NCBI GenBank assembly: GCA_963693315.1 | Contig: OY856188.1 | Location: 156,444,720-156,508,719 of the forward strand | Reading direction: 5' to 3' | Origin: Diogma glabrata | Taxonomy: Eukaryota; Arthropoda; Insecta; Diptera; Cylindrotomidae | DNA length: 64,000 nucleotides | Shown here: one piece after another, positions 11,755-23,713 of the stretch | Layout: every line of letters starts with the position of its first letter | How positions within the stretch are numbered: the first letter of the stretch is position 1 | Translations under genes and position numbers: made by a program | Notes under the pieces: model-generated | Database searches by the model: none | Told to the model about the DNA's origin: nothing | The model's input: the letters and a program-made list of their open reading frames with translations, nothing else

Positions 11755-12185
11755 TAGTCTCTGGACCTACACCAATTTGATGTGATGATTGCCACATATT
11801 TTATACTTGGGCCGCTTTTTCGTTAGGCAATCTTATAAATTTAGTACCATAATTTTTTTTTAGCTATGGGGCTTGGAAATTTGTTTAGGAACACGAGGGT
11901 AACCTTGTCCGACTAAAATATGTATGCTATTGTCGAGTTTGACAACTCAAACATGCCAAAATGTCAAATGTCAGAATCGACAAAAGCAGACACATTTTTG
12001 TCGCATAAGGTTACCCCCATGTTCCCAAAACAAATTTCAACCTCCTACGTTAAAAAAAAATTGTGTTAGCAAATTTAAAAGATTGCGGTCAATCTAAATT
12101 TTTCGGAGCTTGCCGAACGAAAAAGCGGCCGAATTGAGGAAAATGACAGAACAAAAGTTCTCAGACTCGTAAAAAACAGCCGCCT
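11755..12185. mobile_element. Foldback element, family FB-A, copy 2
   Basis: Inverted arms: the left has GGCCGCTTTTTCGTTAGGCAA (about 11810), the right has TTCGGAGCTTGCCGAACGAA and AAAAGCGGCC (to about 12130). It shares inner arm sequence such as CACGAGGGTAACCTTGTCCGAC and TTGTCGAGT with copy 1 at 7420-7900. No coding capacity. It sits inside the RA-plus-LINE-tail unit. Confidence 0.6.
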
Positions 12186-12189
12186 CACA

Positions 12190-12260
12190 AAGTATAAATT
12201 ACGTTTTAGAAGGTTTTTATGTGTTTCTGTGACACATATTGCACAATTATGTACCAAGAG
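12190..12260 (+). mobile_element. LINE 3' tail fragment, short
   Basis: TAGAAGGTTTTTATGTGT, then CTGTGACACATATTGCAC, matches the last part of the LINE 3' end seen at 10068 and 25420. It continues the RA copy 2 unit after the foldback insertion. Confidence 0.5.
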
Positions 12261-13439
12261 AGCACGTTCGTGGTGCTATTATAATGTGATTGAATAAATT
12301 TGCATCGATGCTTTGGCACCTGATAAACAATTTAACTTTAAATACATAATGAATCCCTCTTTCATAAATCAAGAAATTATAATTTCAATTTCAATTGTAA
12401 TTAAAAATAGTTTTTAGAAATTCTATACGTTATTTAAAAAGAACGTATTTTCCTCTTCGTAAAACCACCTTCGATTACGTATACCGCACCATTAAATCAA
12501 AATATTTTCCAAAACCACAATGTTTTTCGTGAGATTGTGGTTATAAAATAAAAATCTGCTGTGGGAAATCCAAAATTAATTATAAAAGTTTATTAACATT
12601 ACTTTAGTTAGATAAATCAACCAGTTTGAATTATTTTTGTTAGTTTTGACTTTGTTAAGTGTACGTGTTTATGCGGATAAAATTTAAGTAAAATAATAAC
12701 TTAACAAAAACACAATCAGAGAATGAAACTGATTTGTGTATAAACGAACCAATTTAGAACAGGCAACCTTTAAGCATTGGAATAGTCAAAAGAAAACAAT
12801 TAAACTGGTCGACTGTTGAAGATTTTTAAATTGATTGTGCATGTGCAAATACAATAGTATTTGGAATTTTGTGTTCCAATATCGGCCACTTAAACTACAA
12901 TGTATACATCTAATAAAGACTGGGGAGGCGTAAACACACTCCGGCTCATGTGCCCATACCTATCCAATACATGTATTTTTTCAATGTTTAACCTTTTTAC
13001 CATGTCGTCTTTTGATATATTCACCTAGATGTTTGTTCAAAAAAATGTTCATAGTATCCAGGCTATGCTACTTTCTTCACGTCTTGGTTACTGATTTATG
13101 TGAATATTTTTTGTCCATTACTTTTCCTTCAATTTGAACGATACGAGTCCAAATAGCATCTCTATTGTCATTGCAGGACATTTTCTAATAGCTTCGTTAA
13201 TGCAAATACGCAAGCCAGTTTTTTGTAACGGACTTTTATTACAATAACATAATGAAGAGGAAAAACCTGTTCTGTACCTAGAAAATCTGGGCCCAGCAAT
13301 CCCTTATATACTTTAAAAAAATGTACATTAACATCATCAAAAAACACTATTTTGCAGGTATTAAAATTCTTTTAAAAATTATAAAGCAACAAACAGCAAT
13401 TATAGAAACAAAATAAAAAAAGCATGAACAAAACGCATG
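12261..13439. other. Noncoding stretch, possible transposase relic
   Basis: Mostly A+T-rich. The minus strand of about 12900-13340 has a GC-richer patch whose frames give short protein-like pieces (for example GLLGPDFLGTEQVFPLHYV), but no family could be assigned and stops are frequent. Left uncalled. Confidence 0.3.
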
Positions 13440-16175
13440 GAACTTGATGGATCTTTGGTATATGAGCCAGGTTCACTTGAAAATGGAGGATTTGAATTCA
13501 TTTTAAAATTAGATAAAATGGCGGGGGGTCTCCCACACACCTTTAAGTTTAAATCTTCAATAACTTCGAAGCCTGTTTTTCAATCGTATTGACAATTGGT
13601 GTATAAAGTTTTAGTACTGTTTCCAATACTCCTGCGTACCAAGTTCCGGTTTGTCACTTCCGGTTAAAAAGTTGTTTTTGCCGTGTTTATTCGTACTAGA
13701 TGAAAAACGTGATATACGCAGGTGAAAAAGTCGAGATTTGAAAAGTCGTTTGAAAAAAAATTAATTAACTGTTTTCGTAATTAATTTTTAAATAAAAATA
13801 TTAAAAATCTTTTAAAAGATGGCGCTAGGATCGAAGATCAATTGGAATTTAATTAATTTTTTTTCTGAAAATAGTTCTATCCTTACTCTAAATTATGTCA
13901 AATTTAAAAAAAGGCATTAATTCGTGTTCTTAAGATATTTAATTTTAAAGATCTTAAAACGACTAAAAATTCTAATTTTTCATTATTATTTCAAACAATT
14001 TCCATTACCAAAAAATTTTAAATTTAATTAAATTTTAAGGTTTTAACTTTTACTTTTACTTTTACAATTTTAAATTGTGTGAAGTAATGCAATCTATCGT
14101 CTAAAAAAAAATCTTACACCTAATTTGGTTTTTTCTTTTGTTTTGGACCATCCTCTATCTAAATAGCCAATAAAAATTTTGGTGTACGTCTGTGTGTGGG
14201 TGAGTAGGGGTTTGTGTGTATGGGTGGGTGTGTGTGGGTGGGTGACCTTTCTGCATAGGATCTTGATTTAACTTTGGCAAATAATCCCGCTTCACTTGAA
14301 AATGGAAGATCTGGATTCATTTCAAATTTGGACAAAATGGCGGGGGGTCTCCTGAACACCTCTAAGTTTAAATCTTCAATATCTTCTAATTCCGACTTAT
14401 GATCTTATGAAAACTCGGTATTTAAGGTTTTAGTACTGTTTACAACTTTTCTGCATACCAACTCCCGGTTTGACACTTTCGGTTGAAAAGTTTTTTTCAG
14501 GTGTTTATCCCTACTGTGGCCTACAATTACTGATCGATTTTCATGAAACGTTGGTAAAAGCTTTCAAGTAATATAAGAAAGATATTATCAGCTTTTGGAG
14601 TACATTGGATAAAGAATTGGGGGTGCACCATGGGAAGGGTTTTTCCACCATGCTTTTTATGTGTGTTGAGAGCATACAACATTCGTTCGTGAATGAATTT
14701 TGATGACACTTTGGAAAAAGATGTAAATATGTATGGCAAAAAACTGATTGATTTTTGAGCGATAGAAAGAAACCTCCGAGCAACTGTTATTTTGGAAGCT
14801 CAATAACATCTGTACCTGATAATCGAATTCGATGAAACTTGGTACACAAGCATTTAGTATTAGAACTACTCGAAATCTACAACATTAATTATATTACTAC
14901 AACTTTAATACCAATTGCTCCATGTTTATAAGTCCTATATTCGTCCCTGTATGGAGTACTGTTGTCAAAATTTGGGTGCTGCTTCTGTTTCCATCTTGGC
15001 CCTCTTGGACTGTTCAAAAGTGGGCTATAAGAATTGTGGGTGAGCTTTGACATCAAAACTTGATTCCTTACAACATCGTCGCACTGTTGCGGACCACGTT
15101 GTTTTCGTCATTAACAGTGCTCAGATGAAATCAGCAGCATCATGCCTCAAACTTATTCTTACCCCCATTCCACTCGGCAATCGGCTACCGCAACCAATCA
15201 AACGGTCGAGATCCCACGCTGTCATATGGGCAGATCGCAAAAGACTTCTTTGTTCTAACTGCATACAAATGGAATAGTTTGCCGGAATCCATTGTTTCAG
15301 GTGGCTTCAATCCGCAGAGGTTTAAAAAAAATAGTTCATCAATACCTTGGAACGCAGGTCGTAGGGACCTAGGTCTGGACCTATGTCTTAAAAGGTATTT
15401 GTGTGTTGGTGTGACACATATTCTAAACTATATAACACAACACATTTTATTTAAAAAAAACAGTATTATTTTGATGTATATTAGCTCATTTTATATCCAG
15501 AACACCATGCTTCCAGAGCTGTGGTGAAGTCAACCTATGCATCAGCGTCGCAATATTTTTTTTTTCAAATGTAGTTCCATCCTTACTTTAAAATATTTCA
15601 CATTTACAAAGAGGCGTTTATTCGTGTTCTTGAAATATTTAATTTTAAAGATTTTTGGTGCAACTAAAATTCGAATTTTTCATCACTTTTTCGAACTTCG
15701 GTGTTTAAAATTTTTTTTGTTGATAAAAATTGTCCGAAAAAATAATGAACAATTATAATTTTAGACGGACTAAAAATCTTTAAAATTAATTATCTCAAGA
15801 ACACGAATTAACCACCCCTTCGTAAATTTGATGTATAAAGTAAGGATAGAACTCCATTTGATAAAAAAAGTTAAAAGTTAATTGAATTTAAAATTTTTTG
15901 TTAACGGAAGTTGTTTGAAAAAATGATACAAAGTTAGAGTTTTAGTCGTACTAAAATCTTTAAAATTAAATATCTCAAGAACAAAATTAACGCCTCTTCG
16001 TAATTTTAGAATATTTTAAAGTAACGATAGAACTATTTTCAGGAAAAAAATTAATTAAATTCCAACTGATCTTCGACCCTAGCGCCATCTTTAGAAAAGA
16101 TTTTTTAATATTTTTATTTAAAAATTAATTAAAAAAACAGATAAGTAATTTTTTTTCAAACGACTAACTAATTAT
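13440..16175. mobile_element. Nested foldback repeats around 13.7 and 15.5-16.2 kb
   Basis: About 300 bp at 13735-14040 (with GATGGCGCTAGG and TTCGTGTTCTTAAGATATTT) recurs in reverse at 15880-16170 (CCTAGCGCCATCTT and its partner). A further direct partial copy lies at about 15550-15730 and a reverse one at 15745-15870. A flanking block with AAAATGGCGGGGGGTCTCC occurs at about 13516 and 14335. This is best read as one foldback-type family inserted more than once and opened by a LINE fragment. The exact borders are not resolved. Confidence 0.55.
14925..15465 (+). mobile_element. 5'-truncated LINE copy (3' end only), broken
   Basis: It begins with a stretch matching 24925 onward of the longer LINE (TTGCTCCATGTTTATAAGTCC; peptide block RPxMEYCCQ, residues of the RT C-terminal region). 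It continues through the QHRRTVAD and NRLPQPIKRSRSHAV blocks and ends with the shared 3' tail GACACATATTCTAAAC, CACAACACATTTTATT and an A-run. Several frameshifts; dead copy. Confidence 0.7.
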
Positions 16176-18036
16176 CTATCAAACAAAAAAAAGTTTGCTG
16201 AAATCGGTATAGCCGTTCTTGAGCAATTTAATTTCAAAGTTATATCGGATTGGCAGAATTTGAATTTTTCATGCTTGTTGGGGTGCCCCCTATTCTCAAA
16301 CTATGCACTTTAAGAAAATTGTAAAATAAGTTTTTTTTTTATTTTGGTCATACTACTTATATGTCAAATTTCAGGTAAATCAAAAATGGTCAAGTTTTCA
16401 CAACTCGGTCTAGAACACGTTTTTCTTCACTATAGCCTACAGTTACTAATCGATTTCCATGAAATGTTAGTAAAAGGTTTCAATCAATATGAAAAAGATT
16501 TCATTAGGTTTACCTTGAACAAATGGTTCGGGGGCCCACCATACATCAGGTGGGTTTTCTCACTATGTTTTTATGTTTGTTGGAAGCATACAACATTCGT
16601 TCGTGAATGAATTTTGGATGAGACTTTAAAAAAGATGAAAATATGAATGTTTAGAAGCTGATTACCGTTTGTGCGATATTAAAACAAAGTGGTGAGGTGT
16701 CTCTCCAACACCTCTTTTTTTAAAGCTCAAGAACATCTGTACCTGATAATCGAATTCGATGAAACTTGGTATATAAGCATTTAGTATGGTTCACAACAGT
16801 TCTATATCCCAACTTTCACCTTCTCACTTCCAGTAAAATTTTATTTTGGCAATTTTTGCATGTTTTTCAGCGTCTTTATTGACACTACAGCCTACAATAA
16901 TGAAGTGGTTCTGATGAAACTTATGAAAAGGGTTCCAATTAGTTTCAGTAGATAATGATCAAGTTTTGAGACCCTTTGATCAATGTTTGACCCCCACCAT
17001 ACAACTGATGACTTTTCACACTTTGTTTTTAAATTTGTTGAGAATCGAGTCGAACTAAAACTACGATTTAAGTAGCGGACATTCTTAATTGAACCTATTT
17101 TAGTTATTTTCATCCTTTATTGCATGTAAATAAGAACTTTTTGTTCTCGATAAACTTACTAACTCGTACAAAATCTAAGAACATACTATTTAACATCTAT
17201 CTATGTCAAAAAACTTTTTTCAGACTATTGATTCTTGAAATAGTACTAATTTTAACTAAATAAGTCTGTTTTTTAACCTTACTAAGTCCTTATCATATCC
17301 TAAGAACTTGATAAGTCCTATCAATTCTATCAACGTACAAAATTAACACCTCATTTGAATCTCAAAAAAGTATTTACGATTCCAATCAATTACGATCGAT
17401 TCCGATCATTATACTTAGTTAAAATGAAAAACAAAATAATTTCTGTTTGAAAACAGATATCATTGAGAGCAGATATGATTGAGGGAACATCTATATTTAC
17501 AACATTGTATGACTTATACGTATCAAAATACTTATAAGAATCAAAGTATTCTTTGTATATAAAGTAGATTTAGTAGAACCTATTTTTTTTAAGTTTATTT
17601 AGGACCAAAACAGGATTTTTATTTTAAACTTGTAACGCCTATTTGGCAACGCAAATGGGATTTTTTCCGGTAACTCGCTTTTGGAGGTCTTATGTAGAAG
17701 TTATTTTTGTATTGAATATAAGTTATTTTTAAATACTCTAAATTTTAAAAAGTAAATTCTGTAGATTTTAAAGGGTAGTTAAATTTGAACTAGGGCATAC
17801 ACGCTTTGTTCATTAATTAATATTGATAACAGTTTGGCAAATGATGGAGATTTGAATGACTAAATTTAGGACGATATTGGGATAATAGGTACAATAACAT
17901 CTTCCTGATAACTTAAATAACATCAGATCCTGATAATTGATTTTGATTTAATTTAATTTGATACATACCAATATGCTTAGAGTATGATGTGTAATAGTTC
18001 TGCATTCCAACTTAAGGTTTGTCACTTTCCGTTTCG
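16176..18036. repeat. Dispersed noncoding repeats
   Basis: 16430-16620 matches 14510-14705 (blocks CTACAGTTACTAATCGATTT and CATACAACATTCGTTCGTGA). 16715-16830 matches 14790-14870 (CATCTGTACCTGATAATCGA and GATGAAACTTGGTA). 17930-18030 holds a weaker third copy. From about 17130 to 17880 there is only A+T-rich sequence. No coding sequence supported. Confidence 0.5.
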
Positions 18037-18425
18037 TTGGCATACGAGTTAACATTAAATATCAGATACCACTGGCAAAAGCAGCTAGATATATTAGTCA
18101 CGTTGATATCTTAGGAGTGCTGGCGTGAATTTTATTCAGTCAACGGTAGTACAGTTTATCTTAGTTATGAAGTATTCTTCGATGATGCCACGCTATTTCT
18201 TGATCAATGAAACGACATAATTTGTGATGCGATGTATTGTTTTACTATTCATTCTTTGAAAAAAAAACAAAAAACCTCAAAATACGGAAAAAGAATGTTT
18301 GTCCAACAACATCTCAGAACAAAAGTTCATTAAGCATCTAGGTCTCGAAGGGTTTTTATTTGTTGTTGCGACCCATTGTTATTCCTATTAAACAACACAT
18401 TTTTTTGTAATGTAAAGGATTTTGT
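18037..18425. repeat. Dispersed repeat RA, copy 3, with LINE tail
   Basis: Blocks GGCATACGAGTTAACATTAA, ACCACTGGCAAAAGCAG, CAGTCAACGGTAGTAC and TTAGTTATGAAGTATTCTTC match copies 1 and 2. At 18335-18425 a decayed LINE-type tail follows (GGTTTTTATTTGTTGTTGCG, then AAACAACACATTTTTTT). Same order as in the other two copies. Confidence 0.55.
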
Positions 18426-19690
18426 AATGTTTGGAATAATTTTTCCTGGCAACACCCGATTTGTTACTTTTGGTAAATAAGTGTCAATTAAAGTTTTTAT
18501 AACAAAATGAGAGAGAAATCATTGGTCTTTCGAGTGTGTTACACAAAGTGACCTCATCACAACAATATAAAAACAGATCGTATCGTACAAAATAAAAACA
18601 GATATCACTTTGGTTTTTATGTTTGTTGAAATATTACTTGGAATATATAATAAGTCATAAATTAATGTCTTTGAATATTTTATTTATTTATTTATTTATA
18701 TTCACAAAAACTAGCAAACAGACCAATTATTTGCTAGCATAAAATTTCACAATCATTATAACAAATTAAACATAAAAAAAAGTTAATATAAAAAAAGTTA
18801 AAACAACAACAAAAGAATCATAAAAATTATATAATGCAATCAAACAACAAAAAATTAATTAATTAAATCAAAAACACTGAAAAATTTTCTTTTTAAAAAC
18901 TGGTAGTGAGAAAGAAAACAGATTAATTGCATTAAATTTAGCATTGTGCGAATTTTGTAAACGAGTTAAAGTTATATACACGGGGATACCGAAGATACCA
19001 TGCCAACTAGGGATTAGAATCGATTAAGAATTAAGTTTCTTTGAGAAATTTATAAACGCCAACTTTGAACTTTTAAGGATTAAACTTATCAGGGAATAGG
19101 GTTTACTCACTTAACTTGAATTTTTGAAAAAATTATGAATTTTTTTGTGAGCATCTTAAACGTAAGTAACTAATGAAATTATTTGATTCTTTTCAATTCG
19201 AAAAAATATTTTGAATTTTTCTGAAAGAAAACTTTCTTTTTTCTTACACGAGTTTCCAACTGTGATTCAAGCCTTCCTCAGCAGTGCCATTATTCAAATC
19301 GGTTTTGGCAGACAAAATATCCAACCAAGACACCAAAACGATGGTATTTCGAGGATGAAAATTCATCATTATTTACCTACATAAGTTGAGTTTTCTTTCA
19401 TCGTTGCATCAGAGTTTTTGTTATTATTCAATTTTCAATTCTAGTGTATTTCTTAGTCTGATTTTAACTCTACGAAAACACTTTTTACTGTTTTCATATT
19501 CAAGCTTTTCTTTGATTATTAGTCGAATTAACATGTTTAACATTGAATCTCATTACTTAACTTAATAGCTTTGTTTATGCTCAAATACCATGTTGACCGT
19601 TTTCTTTTACTATTTACTAAACATTCAGAATGATTAATTAACAAGCAGGTCGAAAAACACACATTCTGAACAATGGTAAAAGAAAAATGA
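18426..19690. other. A+T-rich noncoding stretch
   Basis: No supported gene. Contains short runs such as (TTTA)n near 18690 and poly-A/T tracts. Confidence 0.4.
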
Positions 19691-19766
19691 CCGCTATCGA
19701 GAATCGAACCCAGCACCATTGATTTACAAGCTAGAGCTTTAACAACTAAGCTAAAAAGAAGACCAC
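19691..19766 (-). pseudogene. tRNA-Thr(UGU)-like relic or SINE head
   Basis: On the minus strand a box A-like TTAGCTTAGTTGTTAAAGC is followed by CTTGTAA, in the position of a Thr-UGU anticodon loop. Box B GGGTTCGATTCTC follows at normal tRNA spacing. The acceptor and anticodon stems do not pair, so it cannot be a functional tRNA. It is either a decayed tRNA copy or the head of a tRNA-derived SINE. Confidence 0.45.
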
Positions 19767-19781
19767 TTACGTTTGTTAGCA

Positions 19782-21875
19782 CCCAAGTAACAAATTTTGT
19801 TTACAAATTTATTACAGTACATTTACTCTGTAATCGTAAAGTTACAGTGGTAACTGTACCGTAAACGTTCAGTAAGTGTTTCGTATACATTTTGGGGAAT
19901 AATTTTGACTTTTACTGAACGTTTACGGATATCAATTTGTGTAAGAATTATGTATGATTACAAACACGTATGTAGTGTTACAGAAAGCAAAATGTATGCG
20001 ATTTTAATCACTACGGATTACTTACAAAAAAGTTACAATCTCATACTTTAATACGAAGTTTTAGATGATTTTTTGTAAACAAAAAATATAAATAAATATA
20101 CAAATACAATAATATATTTTATGTTTATGAAATGCAAATATTATATTTTGGCATAACTAATTTTGTATAGTTGGATGTCAAAATTTACAAACGAATAATA
20201 AAATTTCGATTAAATTTTGAAAATACTTTTAAATTAATAATGCGCCATAAAAATAATAAATTATTAGAGAGATAAAATTATATAAAATTTGTTTTCTTAT
20301 TTTCATAAATTTAAGTTTTTCTAAAATACTTATAACATAAGTTATAAAGCCCAATAAAGTTTCATTAAATGTATTTTGTTATTTTTTTTAAATACAGTCA
20401 AACATTAATTTTGCATAAAAATGGCTGAGTTTTCAATTGTAAGCTTTCAAATACAAGTTAGCCCTATGTAGCTATACAGAGAGTGCACAGAATATATACA
20501 TTTACATTTTATTTACATTTACGCTTCCATATTTAAAATGTTAACATGTTAACGTAATGTAAACGCTATGTGTTTGATCTGTAAACATAATCATACAATT
20601 ACAACTTCCAACTCAAAGAGTTTACATGTATAAATTATGTAAAGGTTTAGTATTAGCCTCGTTGTTGTGCATTTACATTTACACCTTCCTTTTACAAATA
20701 TTTACTTGTATATGTTTTGTAAAAGCTTTGTATAAATCCTTTTACAACTTTTGACATTTGTGAAATAAACAAAAGTGACATTTATTTTTTATTTGGTACA
20801 AGCAATCCTCATGCACTTAACTTTGGTATATGTCCAAATTTTTTTTTACATAAACGGGGGGTGGGATGTACATTTGAACCTACACAATTATTTACATTTA
20901 CATATGTCAATAAATTAGTTAATGTAATCCTGGCATTGCGATTCGGCCAGATCTAAATATAATAAGTTTAAATGGATCTTGTAATTATCTTACAAAATTT
21001 TGCCTGATAGTGTTCTAAGCTTGGCATTGTTGGACCACAATAAAATGCAAATGGTCTCCGAATTCCTAATGATCGGTTATACATAAAATCGACCAAAATT
21101 CTTTTTGCTATTAAAAATGGGAAGGCCGTCAATGTTAAAGGTAACTGAAATATTAATTAAGTGATCCAAATTCGAAAACTTCAACCAACGTATTAGCTCA
21201 TAATACCAAAGCTTTCCACTACCCGTCAAAATAATATTTATATTTTGAAGTGTTTGCAATAATTTTCAGGGATCCTTTGGTTAGAAATTAAATCCACAAA
21301 ACTTTAAAATCACAAGTGACTATTAAATTAATTAAGACTTAAGATTCGATTAACTAATGCCCAATATATTGAGTCGTCTATCACTGAAAGCTGGCTATAA
21401 ATTTCATTATCATCATACTATGGAAACAAACATCTTTTATTAAACAAAAAATTTTGACTTAAGAAAACTGTATAAATTATGTGACAGTATAAATACATTA
21501 CTAATGTAAATGTCCCGTAAATAAACGGTAAGTATATAAGTTCTCAATAAAATAAAGTTTTGTAATTAATCTGTAAATGTAAAAATACATTTACAAGGCC
21601 AACGTTTAGTATATTTACAATGTAGCTATAAGCTCTCGTAGGCTTTACACAATGTAGTCATTTTGTAGAAGTAATAATACAGTTACATAGTACATAATCA
21701 GAAACGTTACATTCGAAGCTATAAGTTTACTACTACACTGTAGCTTTACTGAGTACAATCAGAAACAATATTTTGTAGAAGTATAAATACCGCAACCTAA
21801 TTTGAGTACAGTATGTGTTCCGTAAATAAAACAACAATAGTTTGTGACTATAATATATACAAAATGTTACTTGGG
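19782..21875. mobile_element. 2.1-kb DNA transposon with CCCAAGTAACA inverted ends
   Basis: The left end CCCAAGTAACAAATTTTG and the right end CAAAATGTTACTTGGG are inverted repeats of about 16 bp. Subterminal regions (19800-20760 and 21480-21870) are full of short TTTACA/TGTAAA-type motifs in both orientations. A relic coding block lies on the minus strand at 20940-21260. No clear target-site duplication (left flank ...TTAGCA, right flank CATTGA). It is most simply a decayed or internally deleted element whose autonomous relative encoded that protein. Confidence 0.6.
20940..21260 (-). pseudogene. Transposase-associated domain relic ('NIDGLPIF' type)
   Basis: The minus strand from 21259 reads LWYYELIRWLKFSNLDHLINISVTFNIDGLPIFNS, followed after a frameshift by pieces such as FAFYCGPTMPSLEHYQAKFC. 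The (N/S)IDGLP(I/L)(F/S)xSS...FxIYCG signature recurs in many uncharacterised arthropod and cnidarian transposon-associated proteins, as I recall them. The same signature occurs at 42068-42484 in this window. Broken by stops and shifts. The catalytic role of the family is not known to me. Confidence 0.5.
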
Positions 21876-22266
21876 CATTGACCGAATTTTGGATTTAAGT
21901 TTATTGTCAAATAAAATCTAGAAAAACAATTGGTTTTAGACACCATTTTCACTGAAAATTGTCATCGACACTCGTAATTCACTCGGGTATTCATTCAGTT
22001 CAAAGAACTGAAAACTTTGATAAAACGTTGAAATATGTTCTAAAATCGTCCGATAAAGAACTTGTGTTCCTGTGTTCTGAAAAAAAAAACGGTTCTATCA
22101 AAAAGTTCATTGTTTTTTAAACTTTAATAACATCCAAATCTTTTGGAAGACTCACATTTAATCTGCCTTTTTCTTTTGGTTTTCGCGCACTTGGTTAGTT
22201 TTTGTTGTTGTAAAATTATAACTAGGAAAAATAAGTAAACAGATCTGAAGCTGCTATGACCACTAA
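21876..22266. other. Noncoding stretch
   Basis: No gene or repeat recognised. Confidence 0.4.
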
Positions 22267-22470
22267 TATATAACCTTGACTAGTTGTATTTCACTGCTGT
22301 TTCTAGTGATATGTGATACCTCATGCGGTCAATCTCATACTTTCAATAGCAGGAATTGGTGTACACCAGTAGATTTGAATGTAGATGTTACACCCGAATG
22401 GGTAAAAGCTTTCCAAGAAAAAATTGTCGTCAATTATTTGTCTAAGTTTAAGATTTTTAAGCTACTTTAA
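22267..22470 (+). CDS. Possible exon of a small secreted protein (unrecognised)
   Basis: An open frame without an ATG reads a hydrophobic, signal-peptide-like run (CISLLFLVICDTSCGQ) and then a polar part with NWCTPVDLNVDVTPEWVKAF. An upstream CTGACTAG-like acceptor (AG at 22282-22283), after a possible branch-site CACTAAT, could supply the 5' border. A donor-like GG|GTAAAA follows PEW near 22399. The composition differs from neighbouring random frames. No family recognised, and no partner exon identified. It may still be chance or a TE remnant. Confidence 0.25.
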   Translation, partial: YITLTSCISLLFLVICDTSCGQSHTFNSRNWCTPVDLNVDVTPEWVKAFQEKIVVNYLSKFKIFKLL

Positions 22471-23165
22471 CACAGTGAAGAAATTGTTTGCAAATTTATA
22501 AACAAGCTTACTAGCTACTTACTAGCGATTTACTCCATAAAATATCAATAGTCATATAAATAAAATCAAACAAAGTACCCATACATTTCTGTTAAGTAAA
22601 AATTTCAAGCTGTAAATTCTTATTATATTTTAATATAACTTTTTTATAAAGTTTCAACAAGTACGCTAATTTTTCTTTCATAAACAACAAAAACAAACTT
22701 ATTTATAAAAATAATATAAGAAAAACATAAACTTTCAAACAATAAAGGTAAACAAAACAAGCCGTTTTTAGTAAAATCTCTAAAAATAACGAAAAAATTA
22801 TAAGCAAAATACCTTTTCCGTTGTACTTTTTGTCCATAATTTTAATAAAAATTTAATATAAAAATATGTAAGTAAGTAGGTCTGTGTTGTTTTTCTTTTC
22901 ACAACTTTGATTGAACTTTAAATTTCATTTTTTACTTTTGAAAAACGGGATCTTTCATACAAACAAGTATAACAAATAAATTCGATTAAAGTGTTTTTTT
23001 TCGAAATGAACCGGTATGCCAATTTACTTACAAAAATAGTTTTTTTCATTATAAAGTTTTAAAAGTATTTGGTTTTCATTAGGAAATAGTAGATTTCTAT
23101 GCAAGTGGTGAAAACGTCTCTTTTTTCGTGACTGAACGGTTTGTAAATATAAATGATAATATTTA
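22471..23165. other. A+T-rich noncoding stretch
   Basis: Nothing beyond homopolymer runs and A+T-rich sequence. Confidence 0.4.
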
Positions 23166-23433
23166 CAAATTCATCTACTAAAAACTTACAAAACGAAATA
23201 TCTAAATTTGACTGTGTAAAAAATAAACAAGATTGTATTTATATAATAGCATTTTTACCAGTGTAAAATAATGTTATTATTGTGTTCGCCTACAGATGGA
23301 ATAATAACAGGCGAACACAATAATAACATTATTTTACACTGGTAAAAATGCTATATATAAAAACAATCTTGTTTATTTTTTACACAGTCAAATTTAGATA
23401 TGTCGTTTTGTAAGTTTTTAGTAGATGAATTTG
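23166..23433. mobile_element. Foldback element, near-perfect hairpin
   Basis: Arms at 23166-23291 and 23309-23433 (about 125 bp) are nearly perfect reverse complements. They begin CAAATTCATCTACTAAAAAC and end in the inner block TGTTCGCCT / AGGCGAACA around a 17-base loop. A few single-base differences are present (for example TTATATAATAGC against GCTATATATAAA). No coding capacity. Confidence 0.75.
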
Positions 23434-23713
23434 ACAATATGAATAATGTAAATAGTTCATATATTTTCTCTAAAAACTTTTACAGATATTACAGATATTT
23501 TTTTTAACGACTGGAAGTCATTTAATAAATTTTTTTTTATTTTTTTTTTGCGGAAAGAACTCAGAGAATATATTTTATATCTGACAGTTAATTATTGGAG
23601 GAAAAAATTATACGATATCTGATACAAATTTTATTTTATCGCTCCGATTTCTCCGATATAGAAAAAAAAAATATACTCATTATTAGTTTAATTTAAATTC
23701 AAGAAAAGCTAAC

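Noticed and set aside
12900..13340. Minus-strand transposase relic
   Set aside because: Only short protein-like pieces in three frames; no family block could be named with confidence.
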